From: Acidimicrobiia bacterium
Lineage (GTDB): Bacteria; Actinomycetota; Acidimicrobiia; IMCC26256; JAOSJL01
DNA: 64,000 bases
Assembly (NCBI GenBank): GCA_027494115.1
Contig: JAOSJL010000001.1
Location: 186,001-250,000, forward strand
Direction: 5' to 3'
Below the pieces are notes generated by a model. That model did no database searches. It was not told the origin of the DNA and worked only from the letters and a program-made list of their open reading frames with translations. Within the stretch, counting starts at the first letter, position 1. The number at the start of each line of letters is the position of its first letter. This document shows, piece by piece, positions 46,963 through 56,964 of the stretch. Position numbers and translations under genes: made by a program.

Positions 46963-48103
46963 TCAGACGCCGAAGCGGTCCCGGTAGGCGGAGAACCGTT
47001 CGTCGACCTCGCCCGTGCTCAGCCCGAACTCATCGAGCGAATAGTCGACCCGACCGTGCTTGCCCTGCGGGTTGTCGTCCAGATAGGCGCGCATGGCGAT
47101 GTCGGCAGCGTCGGTGAAGGCCCGCTCCGAATGCCGGTAGATCCCGTCGATGGCGGCCAGAGGTTCGGCGAGGAGGTCGGAGTACCGAACGTGCAACACA
47201 CGGTCGCCGCGGCGCATCGAAGTCGACCAGCCGATCGGTCATGGCTCCCAGAAGCTCGACCCACTGGCGGGCGACGGCGAGCGGGTCCGCCTCGCCCAGG
47301 GAGGACGTTCCCAGAGACACGAGCTTGCAGGTCGACGCGACCGCCTCGGTCGGATCCCGGTGTGTCACCACGATCGAGGCGTCGGGATACTCGTCGGCCA
47401 ACGCGTCGAGAGCCATCAGATGGTACGGCGCCTTCAGCGTCCAGTTTCCCGGCGCGGCCCACCCGAGGACCTGGAGGGCGAGCCGGTGGTACCGGTACGC
47501 CGGAGCGGCATCGGCGGCGAACAACCAGTCGGTGTACGCGGGGATGTGGGCCATACCCGCCACGTCGACACAGCGGAAGTCCTGGCCGAGCAGCATCCCG
47601 CACTCGGTCGGCCCGTCGCCCGCCTCGTAGTGCATGGCGCGAAGCTCCGGTGCGCCGTCGTACATGGCCTCGGTCGACGCGATCGACGGGCCAACCCGCG
47701 GATCGTCATCGAGCTGCGCGCCGTCGGGAGGAGGAATCGAATCCAGTGCCTCCCACTTGAGGAGGCTTCGGGCGCCCGGATCGGCGGCCAACAGGTTGTG
47801 CAGGAGAGTGGTGCCCGTGCGCGACATGCCGACCACGAACACCGGTGCCTCGACGAGTTCACGTCGAACGTCGGGGTTCTCGAGTGTCCAGCCGACCAAC
47901 CGCAGCCGATTGCAGAGGCGCTCCTGGATGTATCCGTCGAGAACGATCCAGCCGCCCTCCGACAGGTGGGCCTGAGTGTCGAGGGCGTCGAGGAGGTTCT
48001 CGAGTCCGGGTCTCCACGAGTCGGTTCCGAGATCGTCGAGCCCCGTGGCCTCGACGGCACGGGCGATTCGCTCCTCGACCATGGTGGACGCGTCCCTGCG
48101 CAC
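46963..48103 (-). CDS. PAPS-dependent sulfotransferase family protein, one frameshift
   Basis: About 381 residues. The 5'-phosphosulfate loop is VFVVGMSRTGTTLLHNLL and the 3'-phosphate site is ASIVVTHRDPTEAVAS. A conserved actinobacterial sulfotransferase N-domain (LENLLDALDTQAHLSEGG) precedes it. A break in the GC run at 47210-47215 (one GC unit short) repairs DFDA to RRGDRVLHVRYSDLL and the end YRDRFGV. The GTG at 48103 has AGAGGAG upstream and is a good start. Substrate unknown. Confidence 0.9.
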
Positions 48104-48143
48104 GGTGACTCCTCTGTTAGCTGGGTACTTCGTTGATCGGCGC

Positions 48144-48779
48144 TCAGCCCAGCAGACCGAGGGTCAATCCTGCCTGACCGAGGTGGTACGTGACGATGAT
48201 CGCCACCGGCATCCACGGAGTCGGCCGGACGAAACGGTTCCAGGCGATGAGAGCATCGCTGGCGTAGAAGAGGATCGCGCCGACGATCATCCACGCCACA
48301 CCGGCCGCGAGGGCGCTGACGACCATGGCGGTGATCGCCAGGACATAGACGACCACGGGACCGACGAGCTTGTGGTCGGTCGCCATCACCGCACGCACGA
48401 TCCGCACCGCCAGCGGCGCAGCCACCGCCACCACCACGATCGACGCGACGATCACGTCGAGGGCGTCAACCCCCAGGACGTTGATCCCGACGATGTAGGC
48501 GAGATGCCCGACGAGGAACGATGCCAGCCCCGCGACGAACAGGTCGCGGGGAAGCATCAGGAACACGTCACCGCCCAGCGAGAAGACCAGGGCAGCCACG
48601 AACCAGGCTCGCTGGGTGTCGCTCACGGGATCGAGGAGCACCGCAGCCACGATGAGCGCCACCAAGGTGGCCGGCTTGGCGACGTATTCCGTCGGCTTGG
48701 AGGACCGGGCGACGGCGAACCAGTCGACCACGGCGAACACGCCGGCGACGGCGAGGAAGGCTGCGGCACCTGAGTTCAC
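48144..48779 (-). CDS. YhhN/TMEM86 family membrane protein
   Basis: A 211-residue protein with about eight membrane helices. KPTEYVAKPATLVALIVAA, SLGGDVFLMLPRDLF and FYASDALIAWNRF are the YhhN hallmarks, including the conserved Asp residues proposed to be catalytic in TMEM86 lysoplasmalogenase. The bacterial role is not established; a lysoplasmalogenase or related lipid hydrolase is the family-based guess. GTG start. Confidence 0.92.
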   Translation of the reverse strand: MNSGAAAFLAVAGVFAVVDWFAVARSSKPTEYVAKPATLVALIVAAVLLDPVSDTQRAWFVAALVFSLGGDVFLMLPRDLFVAGLASFLVGHLAYIVGINVLGVDALDVIVASIVVVAVAAPLAVRIVRAVMATDHKLVGPVVVYVLAITAMVVSALAAGVAWMIVGAILFYASDALIAWNRFVRPTPWMPVAIIVTYHLGQAGLTLGLLG

Positions 48780-48850
48780 GATCCGCCGGTCTAGCCGTTC
48801 GCTCCCACCGCGGCGAATCCCTTCGGATCAGACGCCTACGATGCCCGACG

Positions 48851-49735
48851 ATGACGCGCCTGACCTCGACGCGCCTGCGAGACGCCCGGCCCGTCGCCTG
48901 GGCGCTCGGCGTCCAGAAGAGGTTCAGTGAGATCAACGGCAGCGGGCTGGCAGCCGCCATCACGCTGCGCTCGTTCCTCGCCCTGTTCCCCCTTCTCGTC
49001 CTGGCCACAGCGATCCTCGGCTACCTCTCCGTGGGTATCACCGACTTCACGGAGAAGGTCGTGGAGAACCTCGGTGTGACCGGTACCGCCGCCGAGTCGA
49101 TCACCGACGCGGTCGAGGCGGCACAGCGAAGCCGGATCACAGCCACGGTCGTCGGTCTGCTCGGACTCGTCTGGGCGGGGCTCGGTCTCGTCATCGGCAT
49201 CGACCTCACGTTCAACTCTGCCTGGGGTGTCCCCGGTCGTGGGCTCATCGACCGCGCCGTCGGCGCGGGATGGCTCGTGGGCGCCGGGGTCATCACCGCG
49301 GTCTCGATCACCGCCGTGGCACTCACCGCCTCGCTCCCCTGGGAACTGGGCATCGCGGCCGTGATCGTGGCCACGATGCTCGATTTCGCGCTCCTGATGT
49401 GGACCTCACGGATCATTCCCAACCGAGTCATACCGTGGCGGAGCCTGGTCCTGGGATCGGCCCTCGGGGCACTCGCCCTCGCTGTCCTGAAGCTCGTGGG
49501 CACCCGGGTCGTTCCCGCGCTCGTGGCCCGATCCTCAGCCCTGTACGGCTCGATGGGAGTCGTGTTCGCTCTCCTCGTGTGGTTCCTGCTCTTCGGACGC
49601 GTCGCGGTGTACGTGGCCTGCATCCAGGTCGTGGGTTGGACAGACACGCACGGCACTGCGCTCCCGCCCGTCAAGGCCGGGGTCGATCCCGAGGTCGCCT
49701 GGAGACCGAGCGGTCGGGGCGACGGCCCCGGATAG
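48851..49735 (+). CDS. YihY/BrkB family membrane protein
   Basis: A 294-residue protein with six membrane helices. The family pattern is seen in SGLAAAITLRSFLALFPLLV, VGLLGLVWAGLGLVIGIDLTFNSAWG (split), IIPNRVIPWRSLVLGSALG and SSALYGSMGVVFALLVWF. It was once annotated as ribonuclease BN, which is wrong for this family; function remains unknown. TACGAT lies 8 nt before the ATG and may be a -10 box. Confidence 0.9.
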   Translation: MTRLTSTRLRDARPVAWALGVQKRFSEINGSGLAAAITLRSFLALFPLLVLATAILGYLSVGITDFTEKVVENLGVTGTAAESITDAVEAAQRSRITATVVGLLGLVWAGLGLVIGIDLTFNSAWGVPGRGLIDRAVGAGWLVGAGVITAVSITAVALTASLPWELGIAAVIVATMLDFALLMWTSRIIPNRVIPWRSLVLGSALGALALAVLKLVGTRVVPALVARSSALYGSMGVVFALLVWFLLFGRVAVYVACIQVVGWTDTHGTALPPVKAGVDPEVAWRPSGRGDGPG

Positions 49736-49773
49736 CCTGCGCCCGCCCCCATCGTCCTCACGAGGTGACCACC

Positions 49774-50988
49774 GTGGACTTCGCACCGAGCCCCCGATCC
49801 GAAGAACTCCGTACAAGACTTCTCGACTTCGTCGAGGAACGGGTTGCGCCGGCCGAAGCGGTCTACGAGAGCCAACGTCGCGAGTCGGGCGACATCCATT
49901 TCCACCCGCCGGTGATGGAGGAGCTCAAGGCCGAGGCGAAGAAGCGGGGCCTGTGGAACCTGTTCCTGCCCGACGACCGCTTCGGTCCGGGCCTGTCCAA
50001 CCTGGACTACGCGCCGCTGTGCGAGGTCATGGGTCGCCACCTTCTCCTGGGCGAGGCGACGAACTGCGCGGCACCCGACACCGGCAACATGGAGATCCTG
50101 GCTGAGTTCGGTACCGCCGACCAGCAGGAACGCTGGCTGCACCCCCTTCTCGAGGGCGACATCCGTTCTGCTTTCGCCATGACCGAACCGTGGGTCGCCA
50201 GCTCCGACGCCACGAACCTCGAGAGCAGCATCGAGCGCGACGGCGATGAGTACGTGATCAACGCGCACAAGTGGTTCACGACGGGTGCCATGACGCCACG
50301 CTGCAGGGTGGCGATCGTGATGGGCGTGTCGAATCCCGACGCCGACAGATACCACCGCCAGTCCATGATCCTCGTGCCGTTCGACACGCCGGGCTTCGAG
50401 GTCGTCAGAGGTCTCCCCGTGTTCGGCCACGACGAAGGCCCCGGTCACGCGGAGACTCTCTTCGACAACGTGCGCGTCCCCGCCACGAATCTGCTCGGCG
50501 AAGAGGGTGGAGGGTTCGCGATCGCACAGGCTCGCCTCGGTCCGGGCCGGATCCACCACTGCATGAGGGCTGTCGGCCTCGCCGAGTACGCACTCGAACT
50601 CATGTGCGAGCGCGCGCAGCAGCGCGTTGCCTTCGGAAAACCGCTGGCCGATCAGGGTGTCGTGCGCGACACGATCGCCAACATCCGACTCGAGATCGAA
50701 CAGGTCCGCCTGCTCGTTCTGAAGGCAGCCTGGCTCATGGACACCGCCGGCAAGAAAGCGGCCCGCTTCGAGATCTCAGCGATCAAAGTAGCGGCCGCGC
50801 GCGTCGCCACCCACGCGACCGACGCGGCGATTCAGGTGTTCGGCGGCGCGGGTATGACCGATGACTGGCCTCTGGCGGCGATGTATGCCCACGCGCGCAC
50901 GCTGCACTTCGTGGACGGTCCCGACGAGGTCCACCTCGACCAGATCGCCCGACGTGAGGTCCGCAAGTACGAGGACCTGCGCACCTGA
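49774..50988 (+). CDS. Acyl-CoA dehydrogenase (ACAD10/11-like)
   Basis: A 404-residue flavoprotein dehydrogenase. AFAMTEPWVASSDATNLES is the FAD and substrate block of the ACAD10/11-type group, followed by INAHKWFTTGAMTPRC, GPGRIHHCMRAVGLAEYALE, QRVAFGKPLADQGVV and QVFGGAGMTDDWPLA. It should oxidise acyl-CoA at alpha-beta carbons with ETF as acceptor; related members act on 4-hydroxyacyl or branched substrates. GTG at 49774 follows GAGGTG at normal spacing; 49765 is an alternative. No other beta-oxidation genes adjoin. Confidence 0.92.
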   Translation: MDFAPSPRSEELRTRLLDFVEERVAPAEAVYESQRRESGDIHFHPPVMEELKAEAKKRGLWNLFLPDDRFGPGLSNLDYAPLCEVMGRHLLLGEATNCAAPDTGNMEILAEFGTADQQERWLHPLLEGDIRSAFAMTEPWVASSDATNLESSIERDGDEYVINAHKWFTTGAMTPRCRVAIVMGVSNPDADRYHRQSMILVPFDTPGFEVVRGLPVFGHDEGPGHAETLFDNVRVPATNLLGEEGGGFAIAQARLGPGRIHHCMRAVGLAEYALELMCERAQQRVAFGKPLADQGVVRDTIANIRLEIEQVRLLVLKAAWLMDTAGKKAARFEISAIKVAAARVATHATDAAIQVFGGAGMTDDWPLAAMYAHARTLHFVDGPDEVHLDQIARREVRKYEDLRT

Positions 50989-50998
50989 GCCGCTCCGT

Positions 50999-51658
50999 TC
51001 AGCCCACCGGTGGTGGTGGCGGCGGTGGCGGCGCTGCGCTTCCGGGAGTCGCGCCACCGGGCGGTGGGCTCTGCTCCAGTGAGAACGGTGGGTAGTCGTC
51101 GGTCAGGAACATCACGTACACGTTCACCCGCAACGCCCACCGCAGGAAGCCGAGGACGAACTCGCGCATTCCGGCGGGATATCTGCCCGTGAACAGAACG
51201 GCAAAGAACGAGATCAGATGTACCACCGCCGCCCCGATGGCAACGAAGAACAAGACGAAGAGGTGCGGGATGATGAGCAGCCACTTCACCAACGGCAACC
51301 AGCGGTTGAGCTCACCGGGTGAGTCGAGCGACATGCGCGTCTGGTCGATGCCGTCGTCGTGGGCCACGGTCGAAAAGGAGAACGGCGGGTAGTCCTCGCG
51401 CATGAACATGACGTATGTCTGGACCCGAAGCTCATAGCGCAGCACCATCGCCTGGGTACGGACGAACCCGTCGGGGATCTCCTTCGTGAACAACACCGTG
51501 AAGAAGGAAAGGAACGCCAGCACACCGCTGACCACGCCCAGTGCGTACAGCACGATGATGTGGGGAATCGCGAGGAGCCAGTGGACGAGCGGTCGCCAGT
51601 TGGCGACCTCGAGGGGCGCGTCGAGCTCGAATCGCGCGGGATAGCGTTCAATCGGCAT
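50999..51658 (-). CDS. DUF4389 membrane protein with internal repeat
   Basis: A 219-residue protein built of two similar halves, each with two membrane helices and the same end motif: LRVQTYVMFMREDYPPFS and LRVNVYVMFLTDDYPPFS, preceded by PLVHWLLAIPHIIVLYAL and PLVKWLLIIPHLFVLFF. This is DUF4389, function unknown. The C-terminus is a Gly/Pro-rich tail with eight Pro in a row. AGGAGG precedes the ATG. Confidence 0.92.
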   Translation of the reverse strand: MPIERYPARFELDAPLEVANWRPLVHWLLAIPHIIVLYALGVVSGVLAFLSFFTVLFTKEIPDGFVRTQAMVLRYELRVQTYVMFMREDYPPFSFSTVAHDDGIDQTRMSLDSPGELNRWLPLVKWLLIIPHLFVLFFVAIGAAVVHLISFFAVLFTGRYPAGMREFVLGFLRWALRVNVYVMFLTDDYPPFSLEQSPPPGGATPGSAAPPPPPPPPVG

Positions 51659-51728
51659 GGTGCAACCTCCTGGGTCCCAGCGTGGTCATCGTGGCACACC
51701 GACTGCTTTTCGTGGTGGATGACGCGGC

Positions 51729-52271
51729 TCAGCCGCCGTAGTTGAGGCGCGTGTCCTCCATGCGCAGGATCTCGGTGTCCTCGTCCCGCTGGAATCCAGT
51801 GTCGACCACCTCTCCGGCAAAGAAGGTGTGCTCCCCGGCATCCAGGGTGTCGCGGACCTCGCAGTCGACGTACGCGACGGCCTGATCGAGGATCGGAGCT
51901 CCCGTGAGTCCGTCATGGAACGGGAATCCGTTGAGCGTCGAAGCCTCAGTGTCCACGTCGACGGGCTTGGAGAACTTACGGATAATGGCGCGGTCTTCGC
52001 GGGCGATGAGGTTCACGGAGAACACTCGCCCGGCGGTGACGAGCTCGTGGGTGAAGGCGTCCTGCTCGATCCCCACACCGATCAGCTTCGGCGTGAAGCT
52101 CATCTGCGTGACGAAGTTGATCGCCATCCCGTTGCGCCTCTCACCGTCTCGGCTTCCGAGGATGTAGAGCCCGTAGGGCATCGTCCAGAGCACGCGGCGA
52201 CGGAGCTTGTCGTACTCCTCGGGGTCGGCTCCGTCGGGGATGGGGCCGACGATCCCGTCCTGGAGAGGCAT
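51729..52271 (-). CDS. Flavin reductase-like FMN-binding protein
   Basis: A 180-residue flavin reductase domain protein: MPYGLYILGSRDGERRNGMAINFVTQMSFTP (split family block binding FMN), VGIEQDAFTHELVTAGRVFSVNLI, and the C-terminal GEHTFFAGEVVD. It is a split-barrel flavoprotein that either supplies reduced flavin to a partner oxygenase or acts alone; no oxygenase gene is adjacent. A leaderless-type -10 box lies just before the ATG. The gene ends 9 bp before the antiporter's direction of transcription begins to overlap its upstream region. Confidence 0.9.
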   Translation of the reverse strand: MPLQDGIVGPIPDGADPEEYDKLRRRVLWTMPYGLYILGSRDGERRNGMAINFVTQMSFTPKLIGVGIEQDAFTHELVTAGRVFSVNLIAREDRAIIRKFSKPVDVDTEASTLNGFPFHDGLTGAPILDQAVAYVDCEVRDTLDAGEHTFFAGEVVDTGFQRDEDTEILRMEDTRLNYGG

Positions 52272-52277
52272 GTCGGC

Positions 52278-52283
52278 AGCCTA
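52278..52283 (-). promoter_or_regulatory. Leaderless-type -10 box TAGGCT for flavin reductase
   Basis: On the minus strand TAGGCT is followed by 6 nt (GCCGAC) and the ATG at 52271. The box overlaps the stop region of the antiporter gene. Confidence 0.5.
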
Positions 52284-54039
52284 CGTGGGGTGTTCTTCGG
52301 ACTGCTCGTGAGGCTCCTCCGGCTCGAAACCCTCGAGAGCGATCATCGACTCGCCTTCTCGCAAGGGCCGTACGGAGGGATCGAGACGCACCGAGCCGTC
52401 GGCGGCAACCAGCACGGTCCCCAGGCGACCCCCGTCGGGCGATACCACCGACCCGGCTTCGTCGACGGTCGTGAAGCGTGCGCCGCGGGCAACCTGCCTC
52501 TCGAGATGTGTCTGTGACCTCAAGGCACCGAAGGGGGTCCGCGCCTCGTTCTGAGTGCCACTCGATTTCGGGAGCACGAACACCCCGGAGCGCCCGATCG
52601 CATCCACGCAAATGCGGGTGGCGATCAGATTGTGCTCGTCGTTGTCGGAGGCGATCAGCGCGTGCGACATTCCGTCGAGCGCGGGAGCAAGATCGGCGTC
52701 GGACAATGCTCCGGTGTAGAGGCGGTAGGGCCTGGCGGATCCCGCCAGATCGTACGCGCCGGTCGCGACCACGAGAACGCCCGCCCCCGCGGCCGAGATC
52801 TCGTCGGCCAGCGCGAGCAGCCACGGACGTCGACCCACGAGCACGATGCCCCGTGGCTTGCCCTTGGCCACACCGAGGAGCTTCGCGACCGGTAGTCCGG
52901 TCAGCCCGTAGATCACGGCTGTCCCGATGATGACGGCGAACGTTATCGGGACCAGTTGGTCGAAATTCTCGCCGTTGCTCTCGATCTGGAGGGCGAACAG
53001 TGCTGAGGTGGCCGCCGCGACGATTCCTCGCGGTGCCATCCACGCCACCATTCCCCTGTCACGATGAGGAACGGTGCTGAACGCCGTGGCTGTCAAGGCG
53101 GCGATCGGCCTGATCACGAGCACCAGGACACCGACGAGAATCGCCGAACGCCACACCACGTCGCCCAGGTCGCCGAGATCGATCCGTGCCGCGAGAACGA
53201 TGAAAAAGGGTGCCGATGATGAGGGCGCCGAGTGAGCGATGGAAGAACGAGATGCCTTTCACGGGCACCCACGGCTGGTTTGCGAGCGCCACGCCGAGCA
53301 CGGTGCAGGCCATGAGTCCGGCCTCGGACTGCAGCGTGTCAGCCACGGCGAAGGCCCCGACGGCGAACAGGACGGCCACGACGACCTCGAGGTCGTCGGG
53401 CACCAGGAACCAGCGCAGCGCCGCGACCAGCAGAGCCGCCGCGGCGAGGCCGACGAGGATTCCCGTTCCGATGGTGTCGGGGCCCTGGCGGAACGGGCTG
53501 GCGGAGTCGAGAACGAAGACGTTCAGAACGACGATTCCGAGCGCCGCACCGATCGGGTCGACGAACGTCCCCTCCCAGGTCAGCATCGACGCCGCGGGCT
53601 CACGAGGCCGGACGAGGCTGAGGATCGGGCCGACCACCGTCGGGCCGGATACCACGAGAATCGCGCCGAGCAGCAGCGCGAAGTCCCACGAGAGATCAAA
53701 GATCAGAAATGCGCTGAGCGCCGTCAGCAGACCCGTGATGAGGACACCGACGCTGACGAGGCGGATGACCGGCCGACGGACGCTCCGGTCGAGATCCTCG
53801 GCCCGCAACCCGAGACCGGCGTCGAAGAGGAGCAACCCGACAGCGAGCGAGATTCCGGGGAAAAGACTTTCACCGAACAGTTCGTCGGGGTCGATCAGGC
53901 CTGTGACCGGCCCTGCGATGATCCCGGCGATCAGGAGCAGAACGATCGAGGGCATCCGCAGCTGGCGCGCGACCCACTGCGCGCCCACGCCGAGCACCAC
54001 GATCGCGGCAAGCGCGACGAGTACTTCATTGCTGTCCAT
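52281..54039 (-). CDS. Cation:proton antiporter with C-terminal NAD-binding domain, one frameshift
   Basis: About 585 residues: a CPA1-type Na+/H+ exchanger (about 12 helices; GISLAVGLLLFDAGLGL, LVVSGPTVVGPIL, WEGTFVDPIGAALGIV, MAPRGIVAAATSALFAL) followed by a RCK/TrkA-N-like NAD-binding domain (GIVLVGRRPWLLALADEIS, LIASDNDEHNLIATRI) and a short TrkA-C-like end. The frame breaks at AAAAA 53203-53207 (one too many); repaired it reads GTLFIVLAARIDLGDLGD. The cytosolic domain suggests regulation by nucleotide. It ends close to the flavin reductase start. Confidence 0.92.
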
Positions 54040-54094
54040 GTGAGAGCGTCATCCTGCCCCATGCGATGCTCGGGCGGGTCGACCGCCGAAGCTG

Positions 54095-56020
54095 TCAGGC
54101 GCCGGTGGAGCGCTCGTCGCCGGTCTGGGTGATCGCAAGCGCCGCGAGGATCAGCCCCATGTGACTGAACGCCTGAGGGAAATTACCGAGATGCTCGCCG
54201 GTCACGGGATCGATCTCCTCGGCCAACAGCCCGATGTCGTTGCAGTGCTCGACCACCTGGGCGAATCGTTGCTCGGCACGCTCCACCTGTCCGCTGCGCG
54301 CCATCGCGGCGATCAGCCAGAACGTGCAGATGACAAAGGCTCCTTCTCCTCCGGCGAGGCCGTCGCCCTCGGAGAGGTAGCGGAAGGTGAGTCCGTTGTG
54401 AGTGAGGTGTTCGTCGACCTCGTCGATCGTGGCGAGGACACGTGGGTCGTCGAAGGCGACGAAACCCTGAAGCGGGACCTGGAGGGTCGAGGCGTCGAGT
54501 TCACGCGAGCCCAGGGCCTGTGTGAACGCCCCGGTCTCAGGGTCGACAGCCTCGGTCTCGATCCGACGCCGGATCTCGTCGCGTACCTCGGCGTAGTGAG
54601 CCAGGCGTTCGCGGTCGGGGTCGGGAAGCAACTCGGCCAGCTCGATACCGCGCTGGAGGGCCACCCACGCCATCAGCTTCGAGAACGTGAAGTGCTGCCG
54701 GCCTCCCCGGACCTCCCAGATTCCCTCGTCGGGTTCGTCCCACCGTCGTACGACCTCGTCGACGACGTCGCGCACCATGGCGGCTCCCGCGGCATCAGTC
54801 TGGACGGGAAGCTCACGGGCGAGTCGGTTGAGCGTCACGAACCACGTCGCGGCCACGACCTCACCGAACGTGTCCAGTTGGAACTGGTCCCAGGCCCCGT
54901 TCCCGACCCGTACGGGCTGCGAATCGCGGTATCCGGAGAGGTGATCGAGCGTCACCTCGTGGAGGAGCCGTTCTCCACCGATCCCGTACATGATCTGGAG
55001 TTCGTCGGCACGTCCGGCGGTGGTGCGTCGGACCCACTGACCGAAGTCCTCGGCCTCTTCGAAGTAGCCCAGCCGTACCAGGGCGACGAGCAGGCCCACC
55101 GAGTCGCGCAGCCACGTGAAGCGGTAGTCCCAGTTGCGCACGCCGCCGATCTCCTCGGGCAACGACGTCGTGGCGGCAGCGATGACGGCACCCGTCGAGG
55201 CGCTGGTGAGCCCCTTGAGTACCAGCGCGGAACGCATGACGTCGTCGCGGTGAGGACCCGTGTAGGTGCACCGCGCGGACCAGGTGTTCCAGAAGTCGAG
55301 CGTTTCGGCGACCATCGTGTCGAGGTCCGGGTTCGGGATGCGCGCCGCGTCGAGGTCTGCGGTGTCGAGGTCTGCCGCGTCGTACGACGTGAAGGCGACG
55401 TGGGCCGCTGTCCCGGGCTCGAGGGTCGTGCGGGCCGTGACCCGTCCCGAGCCATCGGCCTGGAGCGGAGTGATGTCGCTCTGGAGCACCGTGGCGTGCG
55501 CCGCTCCCATCATGACGGCGAGATCGTCGGACTCCAGGCGGGCTGCCGGTGTGGTCAACCCGTAGTCGAACCGTGGAGCGCACGTGAGCTCCACCTCGAC
55601 GGGGCCGTCCTCGCACGTCACGACTCTGATCAGGAGGTCCGCCGGGTCGCTGGGCGCTATCCGGTGAGGTCGGTCGGGGTGCGTTCGCAGCGGGAGAACG
55701 TCGGTGACGGTGACGGACCCCGAGTCGGTCCGAAAGCGGGTCTCGAGAACGTTCGTGTCGCCGACGTACCGGCGCTCGACCCGGTACGGAGCGGTCGGGG
55801 CGATGCGGAAGTAGCCACCCTTGTCACGGTCGAGGATCCGCGAGAACACGGGATCCGAGTCGAAGCGCCCGAAGCAGGCCCATTCGACGGACCCATCGAG
55901 GGACACGAGCGCGAGCGACCGGCAGTCGCTGATGAAGGCATAGTCACTGATGGGTGGGAATTCAGAGCCCACGCAGATCCTCGTTGTCGGCTTCGGTGGC
56001 GAGGCATCATCCTGCCTCAC
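54095..56020 (-). CDS. Glycoside hydrolase family 15 (glucoamylase/trehalase-like)
   Basis: A 641-residue GH15 enzyme with the N-terminal trehalase-like beta domain (PISDYAFISDCRSLALVS, DGSVEWACFGRFDSDPVFS) and the (alpha/alpha)6 catalytic domain. GGVRNWDYRFTWLRDS, the general acid region DEPDEGIWEVRGGRQHFTFS and the second acid LLAEEIDPVTGEHLGNFPQA are intact. Actinobacterial homologues include the mycobacterial trehalase; glucoamylase activity is the alternative. Start GTG at 56020 or the in-frame GTG at 55972, nearer the domain. The gene overlaps nothing but lies 8 bp after the surface protein gene. Confidence 0.92.
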   Translation of the reverse strand: MRQDDASPPKPTTRICVGSEFPPISDYAFISDCRSLALVSLDGSVEWACFGRFDSDPVFSRILDRDKGGYFRIAPTAPYRVERRYVGDTNVLETRFRTDSGSVTVTDVLPLRTHPDRPHRIAPSDPADLLIRVVTCEDGPVEVELTCAPRFDYGLTTPAARLESDDLAVMMGAAHATVLQSDITPLQADGSGRVTARTTLEPGTAAHVAFTSYDAADLDTADLDAARIPNPDLDTMVAETLDFWNTWSARCTYTGPHRDDVMRSALVLKGLTSASTGAVIAAATTSLPEEIGGVRNWDYRFTWLRDSVGLLVALVRLGYFEEAEDFGQWVRRTTAGRADELQIMYGIGGERLLHEVTLDHLSGYRDSQPVRVGNGAWDQFQLDTFGEVVAATWFVTLNRLARELPVQTDAAGAAMVRDVVDEVVRRWDEPDEGIWEVRGGRQHFTFSKLMAWVALQRGIELAELLPDPDRERLAHYAEVRDEIRRRIETEAVDPETGAFTQALGSRELDASTLQVPLQGFVAFDDPRVLATIDEVDEHLTHNGLTFRYLSEGDGLAGGEGAFVICTFWLIAAMARSGQVERAEQRFAQVVEHCNDIGLLAEEIDPVTGEHLGNFPQAFSHMGLILAALAITQTGDERSTGA

Positions 56021-56028
56021 GCTGCGAA

Positions 56029-56962
56029 CTACGGGTGGGAGCGGCGTCTCAGCAGGACGAATGCCACCGCGGCACCGACGAGGACGGCGCCGAGAACCAG
56101 GAGACCGACCACGGAGCCTGTGGACGACGCGTCGGACGCCGTCGCCCCCGAACCCGCCAGCGCGTCCTCGGAACCGTCGTCGTCTCCGCTCCCCGGGGTG
56201 TCAGCATCAGACGTCGGGTCCTCGGCCGTCGTCGTGGTCGCGGCGGCCGACTCGGAAGGTTCCGCCGTCTCGGCGTCCGTGTCGTTCGTGGCCTGTTCGC
56301 CCTGAACGGCCGGACCCGTGGATGCCGACCCGCCCGTCGTCGAGCCGGTTCCGGAGCCACCTGCGGATCCCTGTGCCTCTTGCGCGGGACCGCCTCCCCC
56401 ACCTCCGCCACTTCCCCCGTTCGACAGGGGGAGGTGACGCCGACACGGGTGGCGGAGCCGCAGCCTCACCGCAGATCTTCGCCGCCGACACGTGGGCGGG
56501 CTTTCCTCCACCCCAACGCCATCCCTCGACGTCGCCGTCGCGCACCGTGGATCCCGATGCGCCGCTCGACGCGACGCTGAACGACGTCGATCCCGACGGC
56601 GCTCGTGAGTAGGACCAGAACTTCGGCTGCTGGCATGTCAGACAGGAGTTGTCTCCGGGACACCCGACTCCGTTGATCCCGCAGACAGCGACGCCGAGAC
56701 CACCGAACGGTGCCACCGTCGCACTCGCGGCGCGCTGCAGCGCCTCCACGCCGGTGAGGGTTCCGTTGAAACGTATGCACACGCGGCGCACCGAGCTGCC
56801 ATCGTCGATGATCACACCCGCCCTGTTCGACCCTGCCGCCGCGGCAGCATCGAGGCGCAATCCGGCGGAATCGAGCACCCCACGCTCGGGCGACTCCGGC
56901 GATGCGAGAACACCGGCGACGAGAAGCCCGGCAACGACGGCGACGAGGATCAGGCGCCGCAC
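56029..56962 (-). CDS. Secreted DUF4430-like protein with C-terminal membrane anchor, one frameshift
   Basis: About 311 residues. Signal peptide (LILVAVVAGLLVAGVLA), then a roughly 130-residue domain: TLTGVEALQRAASATVAPFG, GVAVCGINGVGCPGDN, SCLTCQQPKFWSYSRAPSG and STVRDGDVEGWRWGGG. This arrangement (helix with GxEAL, Cys-rich loop, FWSY/GWRW strands) resembles DUF4430, the beta domain found at the C-terminus of transcobalamin and intrinsic factor. A long Gly/Ser/Thr/Asp linker follows, then one membrane helix (VVGLLVLGAVLVGAAVAFVL) and RRRSHP. Break at five G (56427-56431, one too many) within the linker. GTG starts 2 nt after the stop of the gene upstream, so both are in the riboswitch-controlled unit. 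Confidence 0.78.
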
Positions 56963-56964
56963 AG

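Noticed and set aside
54161..56305. A 714-codon open frame on the plus strand
   Set aside because: It is antisense to the GH15 gene, whose motifs are all intact; the plus-strand product shows only Arg/Val/Glu-rich reverse-codon composition and no domain.
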